35,529 nt of DNA from Bacillota bacterium (lineage in GTDB: Bacteria > Bacillota > Clostridia > Christensenellales > CAG-138), in assembly GCA_016286445.1 (NCBI GenBank), contig JAEESS010000022.1:1-35529 (forward strand), written 5' to 3'. Made by a program: the position numbers and the translations under genes. Positions 8,620 through 17,425 of the stretch are shown piece after piece. Within the stretch, counting starts at the first letter, position 1. The number at the start of each line of letters is the position of its first letter. A model generated the notes under the pieces. That model searched no databases. It was given only the letters and a program-made list of their open reading frames with translations, and had not been told where the DNA came from.

Positions 8620-9140
8620 AAACACCTCATCCGCCTTCGCTCACGCTACGGCGTACACACTTCCCTTCGCTTCGTTGCTGCGGTAGATCGCGCGCTTCGT
8701 ACGCGTACCATCCACAGGGGGAAGGCTTTGGGTGCGCATGTACAGAGGCCCCCTTGTGTAAAGGGGTTGTCGGCTGTAGGCCGACTGGGGGATTGTCATG
8801 TCCGTGGGCGTAACGCATCGACAATCCTCCCGTCTCGCTTCGCGATCCTCCCTCCTTTACACAAGGAGGGCTTTTGATTTGCGTACCATCCACAGGGGGA
8901 AGGCTTTGGGTGCATATATACAGAGGCTTCTCCTTGAGGAGAAGCTCCGCCGAAGGCGGTGATGAGGTGTCAACCAAAGCGGCATCATGCCCGCAAATCG
9001 CCCGCGCAGCGGCACAATCTTGCCCTCCCTGTGGATGGTACGCGCAGGAAGCGCGCGATCTACCGAAGCAACGAAGCGAAGTGTTAAAAGGGAGGGTGGC
9101 GAGGAACGAGCCGGGAGGGTTGTCGACATCCCCCTTGCCG
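8600..9140. repeat. Cluster of direct and inverted intergenic repeats
   Basis: About 540 bases without a convincing gene, built from repeated blocks. A 47-base block at 8703-8749 recurs as a direct repeat at 8881-8927 (core CCATCCACAGGGGGAAGGC) with few differences. A block at 8666-8718 recurs inverted at 9027-9079 (both contain GTAGATCGCGCGCTTC in one or the other orientation). Between them are hairpin-forming pieces, including CTTCTCCTTGAGGAGAAG and CCGCCGAAGGCGG near 8927-8960. The arrangement suggests several copies of short palindromic elements of the kind scattered between genes in Clostridia. They read in all six frames as spurious Arg/Pro/Ser-rich peptides. Confidence 0.8.
8749..8870. 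mobile_element. MITE-like element with terminal inverted repeats
   Basis: A 122-base unit is bounded by CCCCCTTGTGTAAAGG on the left (8749-8764) and its near-complement CCTTTACACAAGGAGGG on the right (8854-8870). It encodes nothing and is flanked by the two copies of the 47-base direct repeat. Length, palindromic ends and lack of coding capacity fit a miniature non-autonomous element. No transposase is nearby, and a target duplication is obscured by the surrounding repeats. Confidence 0.45.
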
Positions 9141-9154
9141 CGGCAATCTTTCCC

Positions 9155-9183
9155 TTGCGCGCGGGCAGAGGATGTGATACAAT
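9155..9183 (+). promoter_or_regulatory. Sigma-A-type promoter of the secreted repeat protein
   Basis: TTGCGC (9155-9160), a 17-base spacer, and TACAAT (9178-9183) preceded by an extended -10 TGA. A second TATAAT-like box overlaps just downstream. The promoter lies immediately after the repeat cluster and 44 bases before the start codon. Confidence 0.7.
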
Positions 9184-9226
9184 ATATAATCGGGAAAACA
9201 GAAATCACATAAGGGGGTTTTTGCAT

Positions 9227-12200
9227 ATGAAACGGAACGGAACGAGGCGGCTTTATGCGGCGCTTTTGGCGCTTTTCATGGTCCTTGTGCTGCTGCCGGT
9301 CGGCGCGGCAAAGGCAGCGGACGAAGGATCCCTTGCGGTCGGCGGCACAGATATCGATCTGTCGCAGAACGGCAGCTACTGTGACGGCAAGATCGTGTTC
9401 GAGATCATCGACGGCAAGAACGTCCTGACGCTGAACGGTTATAAGCTCGAGAATTATAACGGCAACGGCATCTCCGCAGACGGGATCGACCTTACGATCG
9501 TCGGCAGCGCAGAGATCGGCGTGACCGGTGCGGTCTCATCTGCGATCTCAGTATACGAGAGCAATCTGACGCTGAACGGGGACTTTACCCTGCGCGCGCA
9601 GAGTGTGACCGGCGCGACGCTTGATGTCTACGGCTATCTCACCGTCGAGGGCGGCGCGCTGGACGTCGAGAATACCGGCGAAGGGAGGAATGCCATCTAC
9701 GTATATGACCGCATGACGGTCAACGGCGGCACCGTCCATGCCAAGACAAACGGTGCAAAGGCGATTTCTGCGAGAGACGGCATAACCCTGAACAACGGCG
9801 AGGCGTTCCTTTCGGGCAATGCAAACGCCTCCGAGGTGTTCATCGGCAAACAATACCCGCTCTATGTCGGCGGCGAACAGGTCAACGATCTCAACAAGGG
9901 CGATATCTTCGGGGACGGCACGGCGAAGTTCGAGATCATCGACGGCAAGAACGTCCTGACGCTGAACGGTTATAAGCTCGAGAATTATAACAGCAGCGGC
10001 ATCTACGCAGACGGGATCGACCTTACGATCGTCGGCAGTGCAGAGATCAGCGTGACCGCATCTGCAATCGCTGTAAACGGCAATCTGACGCTGAACGGGG
10101 ACTTTACCCTGCGCGCAGACAGACAGACCGGCGCGGCACTTGTTGTCGTCGGCAATCTCACCGTCGAGGGCGGCGCGCTGGATGTCGAGAATACTTACGA
10201 AGGGAATGGAGCCATCAGTATTCCAGGCACCATGACGGTCAACGGCGGTACGGTCCACGCCAAGGCAAACGGCACAAATGCGATTTATGCGCGCATCATT
10301 CTGAACAACGGCGAGCAGTACCTTTTGGGCGATGCATACGCCTCCGAGGTGTTCATCGGCAAACAATACCCGCTCTGGGTCGGCGACGAACAGGTCACCG
10401 ATCTCAACAAGGGCGATATCTTCGGGGACGGCACGGCGAAGTTCGAGATCATCGACGGCAGGAACGTCCTGACGCTGAACGATTATAAGCTCGAGAATTA
10501 TAACGGCGTCGGCATCTCCGCAGATGGGATCGACCTTACGATCGTCGGCAGCGCAGAGATCGGCGTGACCGGTGCGGCCTCATCTGCGATCTCAGTATAC
10601 GAGGGCAATCTGACGCTGAACGGGGACTTTACCCTGCGCGCGCAGTGTGAGAACGGCATGGCACTTTTTCTCTTCGGCTATCTCACCGTCGAGGGCGGCG
10701 CGCTGGACGTCGAGAATACCGGCGAAGGGTCCGAAGCCATCTACGCACACGGCGCCATGACGGTCAACAGCGGTACGGTCCACGCCAAGGCAAACGGTGC
10801 AAAGGCGATTTCTGCATACAGCATCACCCTGAACAACGGCGAGCAGTACCTTTTGGGCGATGCATACGCCTCCGAGGTGAAGATCGGCGTCCCGGTCGAG
10901 CACACCGTCACCGTCGTCGGCGGTACGGCGGACAAGACGTCAGCCAAAGCGGGCGATACCGTGACCATCACGGCGGACGACGCGGAATACGGGTACGCTT
11001 TCCTGCAGTGGGAGATGCTGGAAGACGTGGAATTCGCGAAGGGCGACGCCTTAACGACCACCTTTAAGATGCCCGATCATGACGTGACGGTCACTCCGGT
11101 CTACAAGGAGATTCTGATTTCGGACATCGACGATCAGACCTACACCGGCGAGGAGATCACGCTGACCTTCGGCAGGAATGACTTGACGCTGGATGGCGTG
11201 GACGTCACTTTGATAAACGGTACCGACTACTCGCTGACCTACGCGAACAACGTCGACGCGGGCACGGCGACGGTGACCGTGACCTTCCATGACCGCGTGA
11301 CCAAAGAGCCGGACGTTCGCATGGGCACGAAGAGCAAGACGTTCAGGATCCACCCCGCAAGCATTGCCGCGGCGGAGGTCGCCGAGATCGTCGATCAGAC
11401 CTATCAGGGCAAAGCGCTGACCCCCGAACCGACGGTGACGTGGAACGGAAAGGTTCTTGAAAAGGATACCGATTATACGCTGCAGTATTTCAACAACGTG
11501 AACGTCGGTACGAACCCCTACGTTACGGTTACGGGAAAGGGCAATTTCGATGAAAACACCGACGTGGGGCAGAGCTTCAGGATCATCCCGGCGCCGCTTA
11601 CGATCACGGCAATCGATCAGGAATATATCTATAACGGCTACCAGCAAGGCGAGGGCGATACGGTCTATGCGACCCCCGCCGAGATCGCCCAAAAGGTCAC
11701 GGTCGAAGGCTTGCAGGGCGACGACAAGCTGACAAGCGTCATTCTTGACGGGGATGCAACCGAGCCCGACACCTATCCGGGCAGGATCCAACCGTCCGAT
11801 GCCGTGATCGGCAACGCGACCGGCACAGTGACCGGGAATTATGAGATCACCTATGTTCCGGGCACGCTTACGATCAAACCGTGCTATTATACGATCACGT
11901 TCGTAAACGAGGACGGCACGGAGCTGCAGAGCGGTGAAGTCCTGTTGGGCAAAACGCCCGCCTACACCGGCAAGGAACCGACCAAGCCCGCGACTGCGCA
12001 GTACACCTATACCTTTGCGGGATGGAAGGATGAAAACGGGATCGAATACGGACTGACGGACGATCTGCCCGCGGCCAACGGCGATATGACCTACACGGCG
12101 GTCTATACAAGTACGGTCAACGAGTACACGATCACGTTTGTGAACGAGGACGGCACGGTGCTGCAGGAGGAGCTGATCGCCTACGGCGAGACGCCCGAAT

Positions 12201-13198
12201 ACACCGGTGAGGAACCGACCAAGCCCGCGACCGCGCAGTATACCTACATCTTCGCGGGCTGGACGCCGGAGGTCGTGCCGGTCGCTGGGGATGCAACCTA
12301 TACCGCAACGTATACAAGTACGCTGAACAAGTACACGATCGAGTTCAACGCAGAGGATGTGCAGTTCAAAGGCGCGACGCCGTATGTGATCGCGAACGGC
12401 AGCGCACAGGAGCCGCGGGTCGTTGTGAAGAACGCAGAGGGCGAGATCGTGCCGGAGGATAGCTACGACGTCGCGTATCGGGAGAACACCGCGCCGGGCA
12501 CCGGGTTTGCGTACGTCACGTTCAACGACGGCTCGGACTACACGCTGCGGGCGGTTTTCAAGATCTATATCCGGTCGACGGAGGAAATGACCGTTGAGAA
12601 TACCGCCGAAGGCATCCGCCTCTCATGGGCGCCGGTCGAAGGCGCCGCGGGCTACATCGTCTACCGCCGCGCATGGAACAATACGCGCGGAAGCGCATGG
12701 ACGACGTTCGAGCGCTGGTTCAATACGACCGAAACGACGTGGACGGACGGCTCGGACGCGGATCACAAGGTCTATGCCGGCACGCGGTATCAGTACGGCG
12801 TCAAGGCGTATTTTGAGCCGCATGCGGACGCGGTGACGGGACAGACGATCGGCGGCGCGTTCGACAACTACAATCTCGGAACGGTCGGTCCGCTGGTCAC
12901 CACGGTACGCATCACCACGCGCACGCTGAAATCGGTCACGCCGGGCACGAAGCGGATGACGGTCAAGTGGGAAGGCTCCAAATACTTTACGGGATATCAG
13001 ATCCAGTATGCGACGGACGAGAGCTTTGCGTCCGGCGTGAAGTACACTTGGGTTAAGGACGCTGCGACCTATGAAACATGGATCGGCAATCTGACAAGCG
13101 GAGGGACCTACTGGGTGCGTGTGCGTTCGTATCATGAGTTCGAGGGCATGACCTACTACGGCGGATGGTCGAACGCGTTGTCCTGCACGGTCAAATAA
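9227..13198 (+). CDS. Large secreted repeat protein with beta-rich, InlB-type and fibronectin III domains
   Basis: 1323 residues starting at ATG 9227 after AGGGGG; this start gives a classical signal peptide (MKRNGTRR, hydrophobic core, cleavage near GAAKAADE). Upstream in-frame codons come from the repeat cluster. Domains: three tandem units of about 170 residues (about 35-555), each with FEIIDGKNVLTLNGYKLENY, then LTLNGDFTLRA and LTVEGGALDVEN, consistent with a short-rung beta-helix; an InlB/Flg_new-like segment with TFKMPDHDVTVTPVY (about 560-628); two MBG/Ig-like segments (about 630-885); two InlB B-repeats starting YTITFVNEDGT and containing EPTKPATAQYTY (about 886-1040); two fibronectin III-like domains (about 1117-1323) with APVEGAAGYIVYRR. 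There is no LPxTG, SLH or choline-binding motif, so the anchor is unclear. Adhesion or matrix binding is inferred from domain types. The DNA of the three units is nearly identical in places, so copy number may vary. Confidence 0.9.
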   Translation: MKRNGTRRLYAALLALFMVLVLLPVGAAKAADEGSLAVGGTDIDLSQNGSYCDGKIVFEIIDGKNVLTLNGYKLENYNGNGISADGIDLTIVGSAEIGVTGAVSSAISVYESNLTLNGDFTLRAQSVTGATLDVYGYLTVEGGALDVENTGEGRNAIYVYDRMTVNGGTVHAKTNGAKAISARDGITLNNGEAFLSGNANASEVFIGKQYPLYVGGEQVNDLNKGDIFGDGTAKFEIIDGKNVLTLNGYKLENYNSSGIYADGIDLTIVGSAEISVTASAIAVNGNLTLNGDFTLRADRQTGAALVVVGNLTVEGGALDVENTYEGNGAISIPGTMTVNGGTVHAKANGTNAIYARIILNNGEQYLLGDAYASEVFIGKQYPLWVGDEQVTDLNKGDIFGDGTAKFEIIDGRNVLTLNDYKLENYNGVGISADGIDLTIVGSAEIGVTGAASSAISVYEGNLTLNGDFTLRAQCENGMALFLFGYLTVEGGALDVENTGEGSEAIYAHGAMTVNSGTVHAKANGAKAISAYSITLNNGEQYLLGDAYASEVKIGVPVEHTVTVVGGTADKTSAKAGDTVTITADDAEYGYAFLQWEMLEDVEFAKGDALTTTFKMPDHDVTVTPVYKEILISDIDDQTYTGEEITLTFGRNDLTLDGVDVTLINGTDYSLTYANNVDAGTATVTVTFHDRVTKEPDVRMGTKSKTFRIHPASIAAAEVAEIVDQTYQGKALTPEPTVTWNGKVLEKDTDYTLQYFNNVNVGTNPYVTVTGKGNFDENTDVGQSFRIIPAPLTITAIDQEYIYNGYQQGEGDTVYATPAEIAQKVTVEGLQGDDKLTSVILDGDATEPDTYPGRIQPSDAVIGNATGTVTGNYEITYVPGTLTIKPCYYTITFVNEDGTELQSGEVLLGKTPAYTGKEPTKPATAQYTYTFAGWKDENGIEYGLTDDLPAANGDMTYTAVYTSTVNEYTITFVNEDGTVLQEELIAYGETPEYTGEEPTKPATAQYTYIFAGWTPEVVPVAGDATYTATYTSTLNKYTIEFNAEDVQFKGATPYVIANGSAQEPRVVVKNAEGEIVPEDSYDVAYRENTAPGTGFAYVTFNDGSDYTLRAVFKIYIRSTEEMTVENTAEGIRLSWAPVEGAAGYIVYRRAWNNTRGSAWTTFERWFNTTETTWTDGSDADHKVYAGTRYQYGVKAYFEPHADAVTGQTIGGAFDNYNLGTVGPLVTTVRITTRTLKSVTPGTKRMTVKWEGSKYFTGYQIQYATDESFASGVKYTWVKDAATYETWIGNLTSGGTYWVRVRSYHEFEGMTYYGGWSNALSCTVK

Positions 13199-13251
13199 CG
13201 GAGCAGACGTTCGCCCTGCGCAAAGTACGGGCGGCATAAAACAAAACACAA

Positions 13252-13280
13252 GGAGGCGAAGCCGCATCGGCTTCGCCTCC
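13252..13280 (+). terminator. Rho-independent terminator of the secreted repeat protein gene
   Basis: A perfect 13-bp stem GGAGGCGAAGCCG / CGGCTTCGCCTCC with a CAT loop is followed by GTTTCATT. It lies about 55 bases after the stop codon. Between it and the next promoter (13281-13444) I see no gene, only a 32-codon open frame at 13306-13404 that I do not trust. Confidence 0.75.
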
Positions 13281-13444
13281 GTTTCATTCAGCCCGAGATA
13301 TCGGCATGACGTCTCTGGAGGCGCGCGCAGAGCAAAGATCCGGCAGTAAAACGAACATCAATATCATGCGGTGCTTCATCGAAATTTGTCCGGATGAACG
13401 GTAAACAAATCAAGAAAAAAGTTCCAAAATTGTTTATATTTTTA

Positions 13445-13472
13445 TTGTTCTTTTTACCGATTATGGTATACT
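13445..13472 (+). promoter_or_regulatory. Promoter upstream of the split sortase gene
   Basis: TTGTTC (13445-13450), 16 bases, and TATACT (13467-13472) with an extended -10 TGG, inside a strongly AT-rich stretch of about 120 bases. The box lies 54 bases before the ATG at 13526. Confidence 0.6.
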
Positions 13473-13525
13473 TTATATAATATAAAATTGTTGGCTTTGT
13501 TTGCTGTCAGGGGGATATCTGCTGC

Positions 13526-13903
13526 ATGCTCAAGTGTATGACGGCGGTCTTGCTTGCAATCGAACTGTTTGCGGCGTCGTTTATTCAAATCCCGATCGGT
13601 ATCGTGAAAAAGGAACAGGCGCGTTCCTCTTACAGCGATGCCGTTTTCGGCGATGTTTTGGGCGATTCCTCCAACAAAGACCTTTCCGTACCGCTCCATA
13701 CACAGCTTGCTTTTTCGCATACGACCGCAGCGGAGATCAAAGAGCCGCCCTCGGTTGTATATGAGGATACGATCTTCATCACCAATCTGAATCAGCTGCT
13801 TGCCATCGGGTCCGACCAAGCCGTCACCGACACGGATATGACCGAAGACGGATTCGGCAGGGGAAAGCCGCTCTCCCATTCCGACGGAACGCCCGCCGTC
13901 TAA
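13526..13903 (+). pseudogene. N-terminal fragment of a sortase gene
   Basis: 125 residues; ATG 13526 is preceded by AGGGGG at about 11 bases. Residues about 3-25 are a membrane helix (TAVLLAIELFAASFIQIPIG) followed by a positively charged turn and an extracytoplasmic stretch with VVYEDTIFITNLNQLLAIG. From memory of clostridial sortases, a single N-terminal helix followed by a segment of this type precedes the catalytic domain. The catalytic piece itself appears 1.2 kb downstream at 15163-15468, separated by an insert encoding a regulator and a recombinase. The last 20 or so residues before TAA look non-native. If the link is wrong, this is simply a short membrane-anchored protein of unknown function. 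Confidence 0.5.
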
Positions 13904-14004
13904 TCCGGCGCGGCTTCTTACTATCTTGTAAATGATATTCTGCTTCCCCAAGGAGGGGCGTTCAAATGACCGCTTTTGTCAAGGGTAGTTTCAACATTTT
14001 TCCA

Positions 14005-14038
14005 AAACACGCACTAAACAAAAAATAGGTGCGTGTTT
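14005..14038 (-). terminator. Hairpin after the XRE regulator gene
   Basis: A 10-bp perfect stem (AAACACGCAC / GTGCGTGTTT) encloses a 14-base A-rich loop. Seen from the minus strand it lies about 20 bases after the regulator stop, and the stem ends in a short T run. The large loop makes it weaker than the other terminators here; it may instead mark an end of the inserted segment. Confidence 0.4.
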
Positions 14039-14059
14039 CGCATTATTGCTATATTGACT

Positions 14060-14302
14060 TTATCGGATTTCTTGTTCGATTGTACGGAACTCATCTGTAT
14101 TGAAAAAATCAATCAGAGAGATTTCAAGCCCGTCGCAAATCTTTTTCAGCGTCACAACGCCTGGATTTCGGCTTGCTCCGTTTATGATGTTTTTCAGCGT
14201 AGAGGGAGGCAGTGCAGAAATACGCGCCAGTCCGTTGATCGACAGACGCTTCTCATCACATAGATCCAGTATTCTCTTTACAACATATTCTCTTGTATCC
14301 AT
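14060..14302 (-). CDS. Small XRE-family (Cro/CI-type) DNA-binding regulator
   Basis: 80 residues, essentially one helix-turn-helix domain: KRLSINGLARISALPPSTLK, then NPGVVTLKKICDGLEISLIDFF, the usual XRE pattern of recognition helix followed by a helix that counts domain turns. The ATG at 14302 follows GGAG at 7 bases on the minus strand; a longer frame starting at 14416 would add 38 residues that overlap the promoter region. It is divergent from the recombinase gene and shares a 128-base control region with a perfect palindrome (14361-14370), so it likely represses its own and the recombinase promoter. Base composition is AT-richer than the core genes, consistent with an acquired segment. 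Confidence 0.85.
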   Translation of the reverse strand: MDTREYVVKRILDLCDEKRLSINGLARISALPPSTLKNIINGASRNPGVVTLKKICDGLEISLIDFFNTDEFRTIEQEIR

Positions 14303-14360
14303 ATCCAACTCCGAATGAAAGGTTATTATCATCGTAACAAGGAAAAACATATAAAATGGT

Positions 14361-14370
14361 CTATATATAG
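14361..14370. promoter_or_regulatory. Palindromic operator candidate between the XRE regulator and recombinase genes
   Basis: CTATATATAG is a perfect 10-base palindrome in the middle of the divergent control region, next to TATAAA-like -10 candidates on both strands. Cro/CI-type dimers typically bind such sites. No footprint-like second copy is evident. Confidence 0.35.
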
Positions 14371-15024
<654 letters not shown>

Positions 15025-15051
15025 TATTCAGAAAACGGGATTATTTAGTGA

Positions 15052-15166
15052 ACATTTTGCGCCAGACTATGTTACAATTACAAACGGATTATTATAGGTG
15101 CAATAAAGTGACTTTCTGACGGTTTTTGATGTTAGAAGTTAAGAACAATTGCCCGGCGCAAAATGT
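15052..15166. repeat. 12-bp perfect inverted repeat spanning the end of the insert
   Basis: ACATTTTGCGCC (15052-15063) and GGCGCAAAATGT (15155-15166) are exact reverse complements 91 bases apart. The right arm covers the first codons of the sortase catalytic fragment. The right copy of the GCAATAAAGTG direct repeat (15099-15119) lies between the arms. It may mark the recombination junction. Confidence 0.4.
15099..15119 (+). repeat. Right copy of the direct repeat flanking the recombinase gene
   Basis: Matches 14381-14400 with one extra A within GTGACTTTCTG and one substitution near the left end. It lies 75 bases after the recombinase stop. Confidence 0.6.
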
Positions 15167-15468
15167 CCAAGAAAGGCGCGAAAAATTCGCCGTGCCGCTA
15201 TGTCGGATCGGTTTATACGAACGATCTGATCATCTGCGCGCACAACTATTCATCGCACTTCGGCAGACTGAAGGAGCTGAAACAGGGGGATGAGATCATT
15301 CTGGTCGATATGAACGGGGAGATCTATACCTATCACGTTGAACTGACCGAGGAGATCCACCGGTACAACGTCGAGGATATGATCTGTTCCGGCTACGATC
15401 TGACGCTGTTTACCTGCACGCTCGACGCCGTCAGCCGCGTGACCGTCCGCTGCACGAGAGACGCCTGA
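15163..15468 (+). pseudogene. C-terminal catalytic fragment of a sortase
   Basis: 101 residues from an internal ATG; the frame is open back to 15136. Sortase active-site features are all present: the catalytic His in LIICAHNYSSHFG, the nucleophilic Cys in DLTLFTCTLD (TLxTC signature) and the supporting Arg in SRVTVRC. Sortases cleave and re-ligate sorting signals of surface proteins at the outer membrane face. The N-terminal helix and first strands needed for export and folding are missing here, and they resemble what is found at 13526-13903, so the gene looks interrupted. No good ribosome binding site precedes the ATG. The neighbouring large secreted protein has no LPxTG signal, so a substrate is not evident. 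Confidence 0.75.
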
Positions 15469-15558
15469 ATGAGGGAGAGATCCCACTTCTTGTGCGGCAG
15501 GATCCGGCGCGAAGCAACCGCGGACGCAGGGATCAGCCGAACGGCTGCAACAGAATGA

Positions 15559-15590
15559 AACGCCTCCGAGCCGTACGGTTCAGAGGCGTT
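15559..15590 (+). terminator. Hairpin terminator after the sortase fragment
   Basis: AACGCCTC / GAGGCGTT outer stem with an inner near-palindrome CCGTACGG, about 90 bases after the stop. The U tract is missing (GCCGCGTC follows), so it may act only as a stabilising hairpin. Confidence 0.5.
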
Positions 15591-15611
15591 GCCGCGTCTA
15601 TGGGGGATGGA

Positions 15612-15640
15612 TTGCATCTTCGTTCGGGATATGATAGACT
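15612..15640 (+). promoter_or_regulatory. Promoter of the glycoside hydrolase gene
   Basis: TTGCAT (15612-15617), exactly 17 bases, and TAGACT (15635-15640) with an extended -10 TGA. It sits 36 bases before the chosen GTG start. Confidence 0.6.
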
Positions 15641-15675
15641 GAACGCATCGATTGAAGCAAAAGGAGGGCAGCGCC

Positions 15676-17400
15676 GTGCAAACACTTTTTACCGCCGAAG
15701 CCGCAGCGATTCCCGAAGTTCCGTGGAACGTCTATCCGAGACCGCAGATGAGACGCGAACGCTGGCTTTGCCTGAACGGAACGTGGGAGCTGTCGTTCGG
15801 AAACGCCGTGCAGAAGATTCGTGTGCCGTACTGCCCGGAAAGCCTGCTGTCCGGCTTGCGGCAAAAGCCGAAGATCGGAGAAGCGCTGCGGTATCGGAGG
15901 ACTTTTTTGGTGCCGGAGGACTGGCGGGGGATGCGCGTCCTGCTGCATTTCGGCGCCGTGATGCGCAAGACCGTTGTGACCGTCAACGGCGTCGAGACCG
16001 CGCGGCACGAAAACGGCTATCTGCCGTTCTCGGCGGATATCACCGACGCGCTGCGCACCGGTGAAAACGAGCTGTGCGTTGAGGCTGTCAACGATCTGGA
16101 CGTTCGGTATCCATATGGCAAGCAAACCAAAAAACGCGGCGGAATGTGGTATACGCCCTGCTCGGGCGTCTGGCAGACGGTGTGGCTGGAGCCGGTGCCG
16201 GAACGGTATATTCGTTCTTTGCAGATCACAAACGGTCCGGACTGGGCGGAAATCCGGGCGGAGGGCGTCGAGACCGGCACGGTCCGGCTGAACGATCGGA
16301 CGTTTCCGCTCGAAAACGGAACCGCAAGGATCCCGGTCGACGATCCGCATCCGTGGACGCCGGACGATCCGTATCTGTATGCCTTTACGCTGCACTGCGG
16401 CGCGGATACGGTGCAGTCCTATTTTGCGCTGCGCACGCTTTCGATCGAGACGGTCGGCGGCGTCCCGCGCCTGTGTCTCAACGGCAAGCCGTACTTTTTC
16501 AACGGACTTCTGGATCAGGGCTACTGGAGCGACGGGCTGTATACGCCCGCGACGCCCGAGGGCTTTGAACGGGACGTCCTTGCCATGAAGTCTTTGGGCT
16601 TCAATACGCTGCGCAAGCACATCAAGGTCGAGCCGGACCGGTTCTATTACGACTGCGACCGGCTGGGCATGATCGTGTTTCAGGACATGGTCAACAACGG
16701 CGTGTACCGCTATGTGCGGGACACGGTGCTTCCGACGCTCCATTTCCAAAAACGGCGCGACAAGCGCCTGAACCCCGATCCGGAAACGCGGCGCATCTTT
16801 TCGGACAGCATGGAGGCAACGGTCCGGCATCTTGGAAACCACCCGTGCATCTGCCTTTGGACGATCTTCAACGAGGGCTGGGGACAGTTCTGCGCCGACG
16901 ACGCCTATACGAAGCTGAAAGCGCTCGATCCGAGCCGATGGATCGACAGCACTTCCGGGTGGTTTCATCAGCATCTTTCCGACGTGGACAGTCTGCACAT
17001 CTATTTTGACAAGCTGCATCTCGGAAAAGAAAACAAGCCGCAGCTGCTTTCCGAGTTTGGGGGCTATGTGTGGAAGGTTCCGGAGCACAGCTATAACCTT
17101 GAAAAAACCTACGGCTATAAAGTATTCGACACGCGCGAAGCGTATGTGCAGGCGCTGCGTGCGCTGTATCAAAGTCTGATCCCGCTGATCCGAAAGGGGC
17201 TTTGCGGCGCGATCTATACGCAGGTTTCCGACGTGGAGGACGAAACGAACGGATTGTTCACCTTCGACCGCGCCGTATTGAAGCTGCAGCCGAAGGAGTG
17301 GGCGGATGTGAAAACAGCGATCTGCGAAACGGATCCGTATCATTGTGCTTCGGATTTTCGCAACAGTCGGGACTTTGTAACAAATTCGTGCAGATTTTGA
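15676..17400 (+). CDS. Glycoside hydrolase family 2 enzyme (beta-galactosidase/beta-glucuronidase type)
   Basis: 574 residues from GTG 15676, selected because AAAGGAGG is 8 bases upstream; a TTG at 15652 lies before that site. Order of parts: N-terminal jelly-roll sugar-binding domain (WNVYPRPQMRRERWLCLNGT, then HFGAVMRKTVVTVNGVE), an Ig-like middle domain, and a TIM barrel beginning near LNGKPYFFNGLLDQGYW. The acid/base glutamate is Glu400 in IFNEGWGQF and the nucleophile is Glu460 in LLSEFGGYVW, both in the expected family 2 setting. There is no signal peptide, so it acts inside the cell on imported oligosaccharides or glycosides. It is shorter than LacZ and resembles the compact family 2 enzymes of gut bacteria. 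The exact sugar cannot be assigned, and no sugar transporter lies beside it. Confidence 0.9.
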   Translation: MQTLFTAEAAAIPEVPWNVYPRPQMRRERWLCLNGTWELSFGNAVQKIRVPYCPESLLSGLRQKPKIGEALRYRRTFLVPEDWRGMRVLLHFGAVMRKTVVTVNGVETARHENGYLPFSADITDALRTGENELCVEAVNDLDVRYPYGKQTKKRGGMWYTPCSGVWQTVWLEPVPERYIRSLQITNGPDWAEIRAEGVETGTVRLNDRTFPLENGTARIPVDDPHPWTPDDPYLYAFTLHCGADTVQSYFALRTLSIETVGGVPRLCLNGKPYFFNGLLDQGYWSDGLYTPATPEGFERDVLAMKSLGFNTLRKHIKVEPDRFYYDCDRLGMIVFQDMVNNGVYRYVRDTVLPTLHFQKRRDKRLNPDPETRRIFSDSMEATVRHLGNHPCICLWTIFNEGWGQFCADDAYTKLKALDPSRWIDSTSGWFHQHLSDVDSLHIYFDKLHLGKENKPQLLSEFGGYVWKVPEHSYNLEKTYGYKVFDTREAYVQALRALYQSLIPLIRKGLCGAIYTQVSDVEDETNGLFTFDRAVLKLQPKEWADVKTAICETDPYHCASDFRNSRDFVTNSCRF

Positions 17401-17413
17401 CACATTTGCGTGC

Positions 17414-17419
17414 TACAAT
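17414..17419 (+). promoter_or_regulatory. Extended -10 box placed for a leaderless transcript
   Basis: TACAAT preceded by TGC lies 6 bases before ATG 17426. The usual spacing from a -10 box puts transcription start at or within a base of the A of the ATG. There is no recognisable Shine-Dalgarno sequence in the bases before that ATG. A nearby TTGACA (17397-17402) overlaps the previous stop but is only 11 bases away, too close to pair with this box. Confidence 0.45.
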
Positions 17420-17425
17420 ACAGCT

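Noticed and set aside
8600..9140. A CRISPR array in the repeat cluster
   Set aside because: The blocks differ in length and orientation and there are no regularly spaced unique spacers or cas genes.
8987..9226. An 80-residue N-terminal extension of the secreted repeat protein
   Set aside because: These codons come from the repeat cluster and promoter; the ATG at 9227 gives a proper signal peptide and has a ribosome binding site.
13306..13404. A 32-codon frame between the terminator and the sortase promoter
   Set aside because: No ribosome binding site or promoter precedes it, and its composition is not distinctive.
13454..13951. A 165-residue minus-strand frame opposite the sortase N-terminal fragment
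   Set aside because: The plus strand has the promoter, ribosome binding site and a natural membrane helix; the minus frame has no motif and no ribosome binding site that I can see.
13966..14028. A 20-codon frame with an excellent AAGGAGG site
   Set aside because: It overlaps the hairpin after the XRE gene and has no recognisable features; possibly the scar of an insertion end or an inactive leader. Too short to support.
17397..17419. TTGACA followed by TACAAT as a classical promoter
   Set aside because: Only 11 bases separate the boxes, too few for a sigma-A promoter; the extended -10 alone is kept as the candidate.
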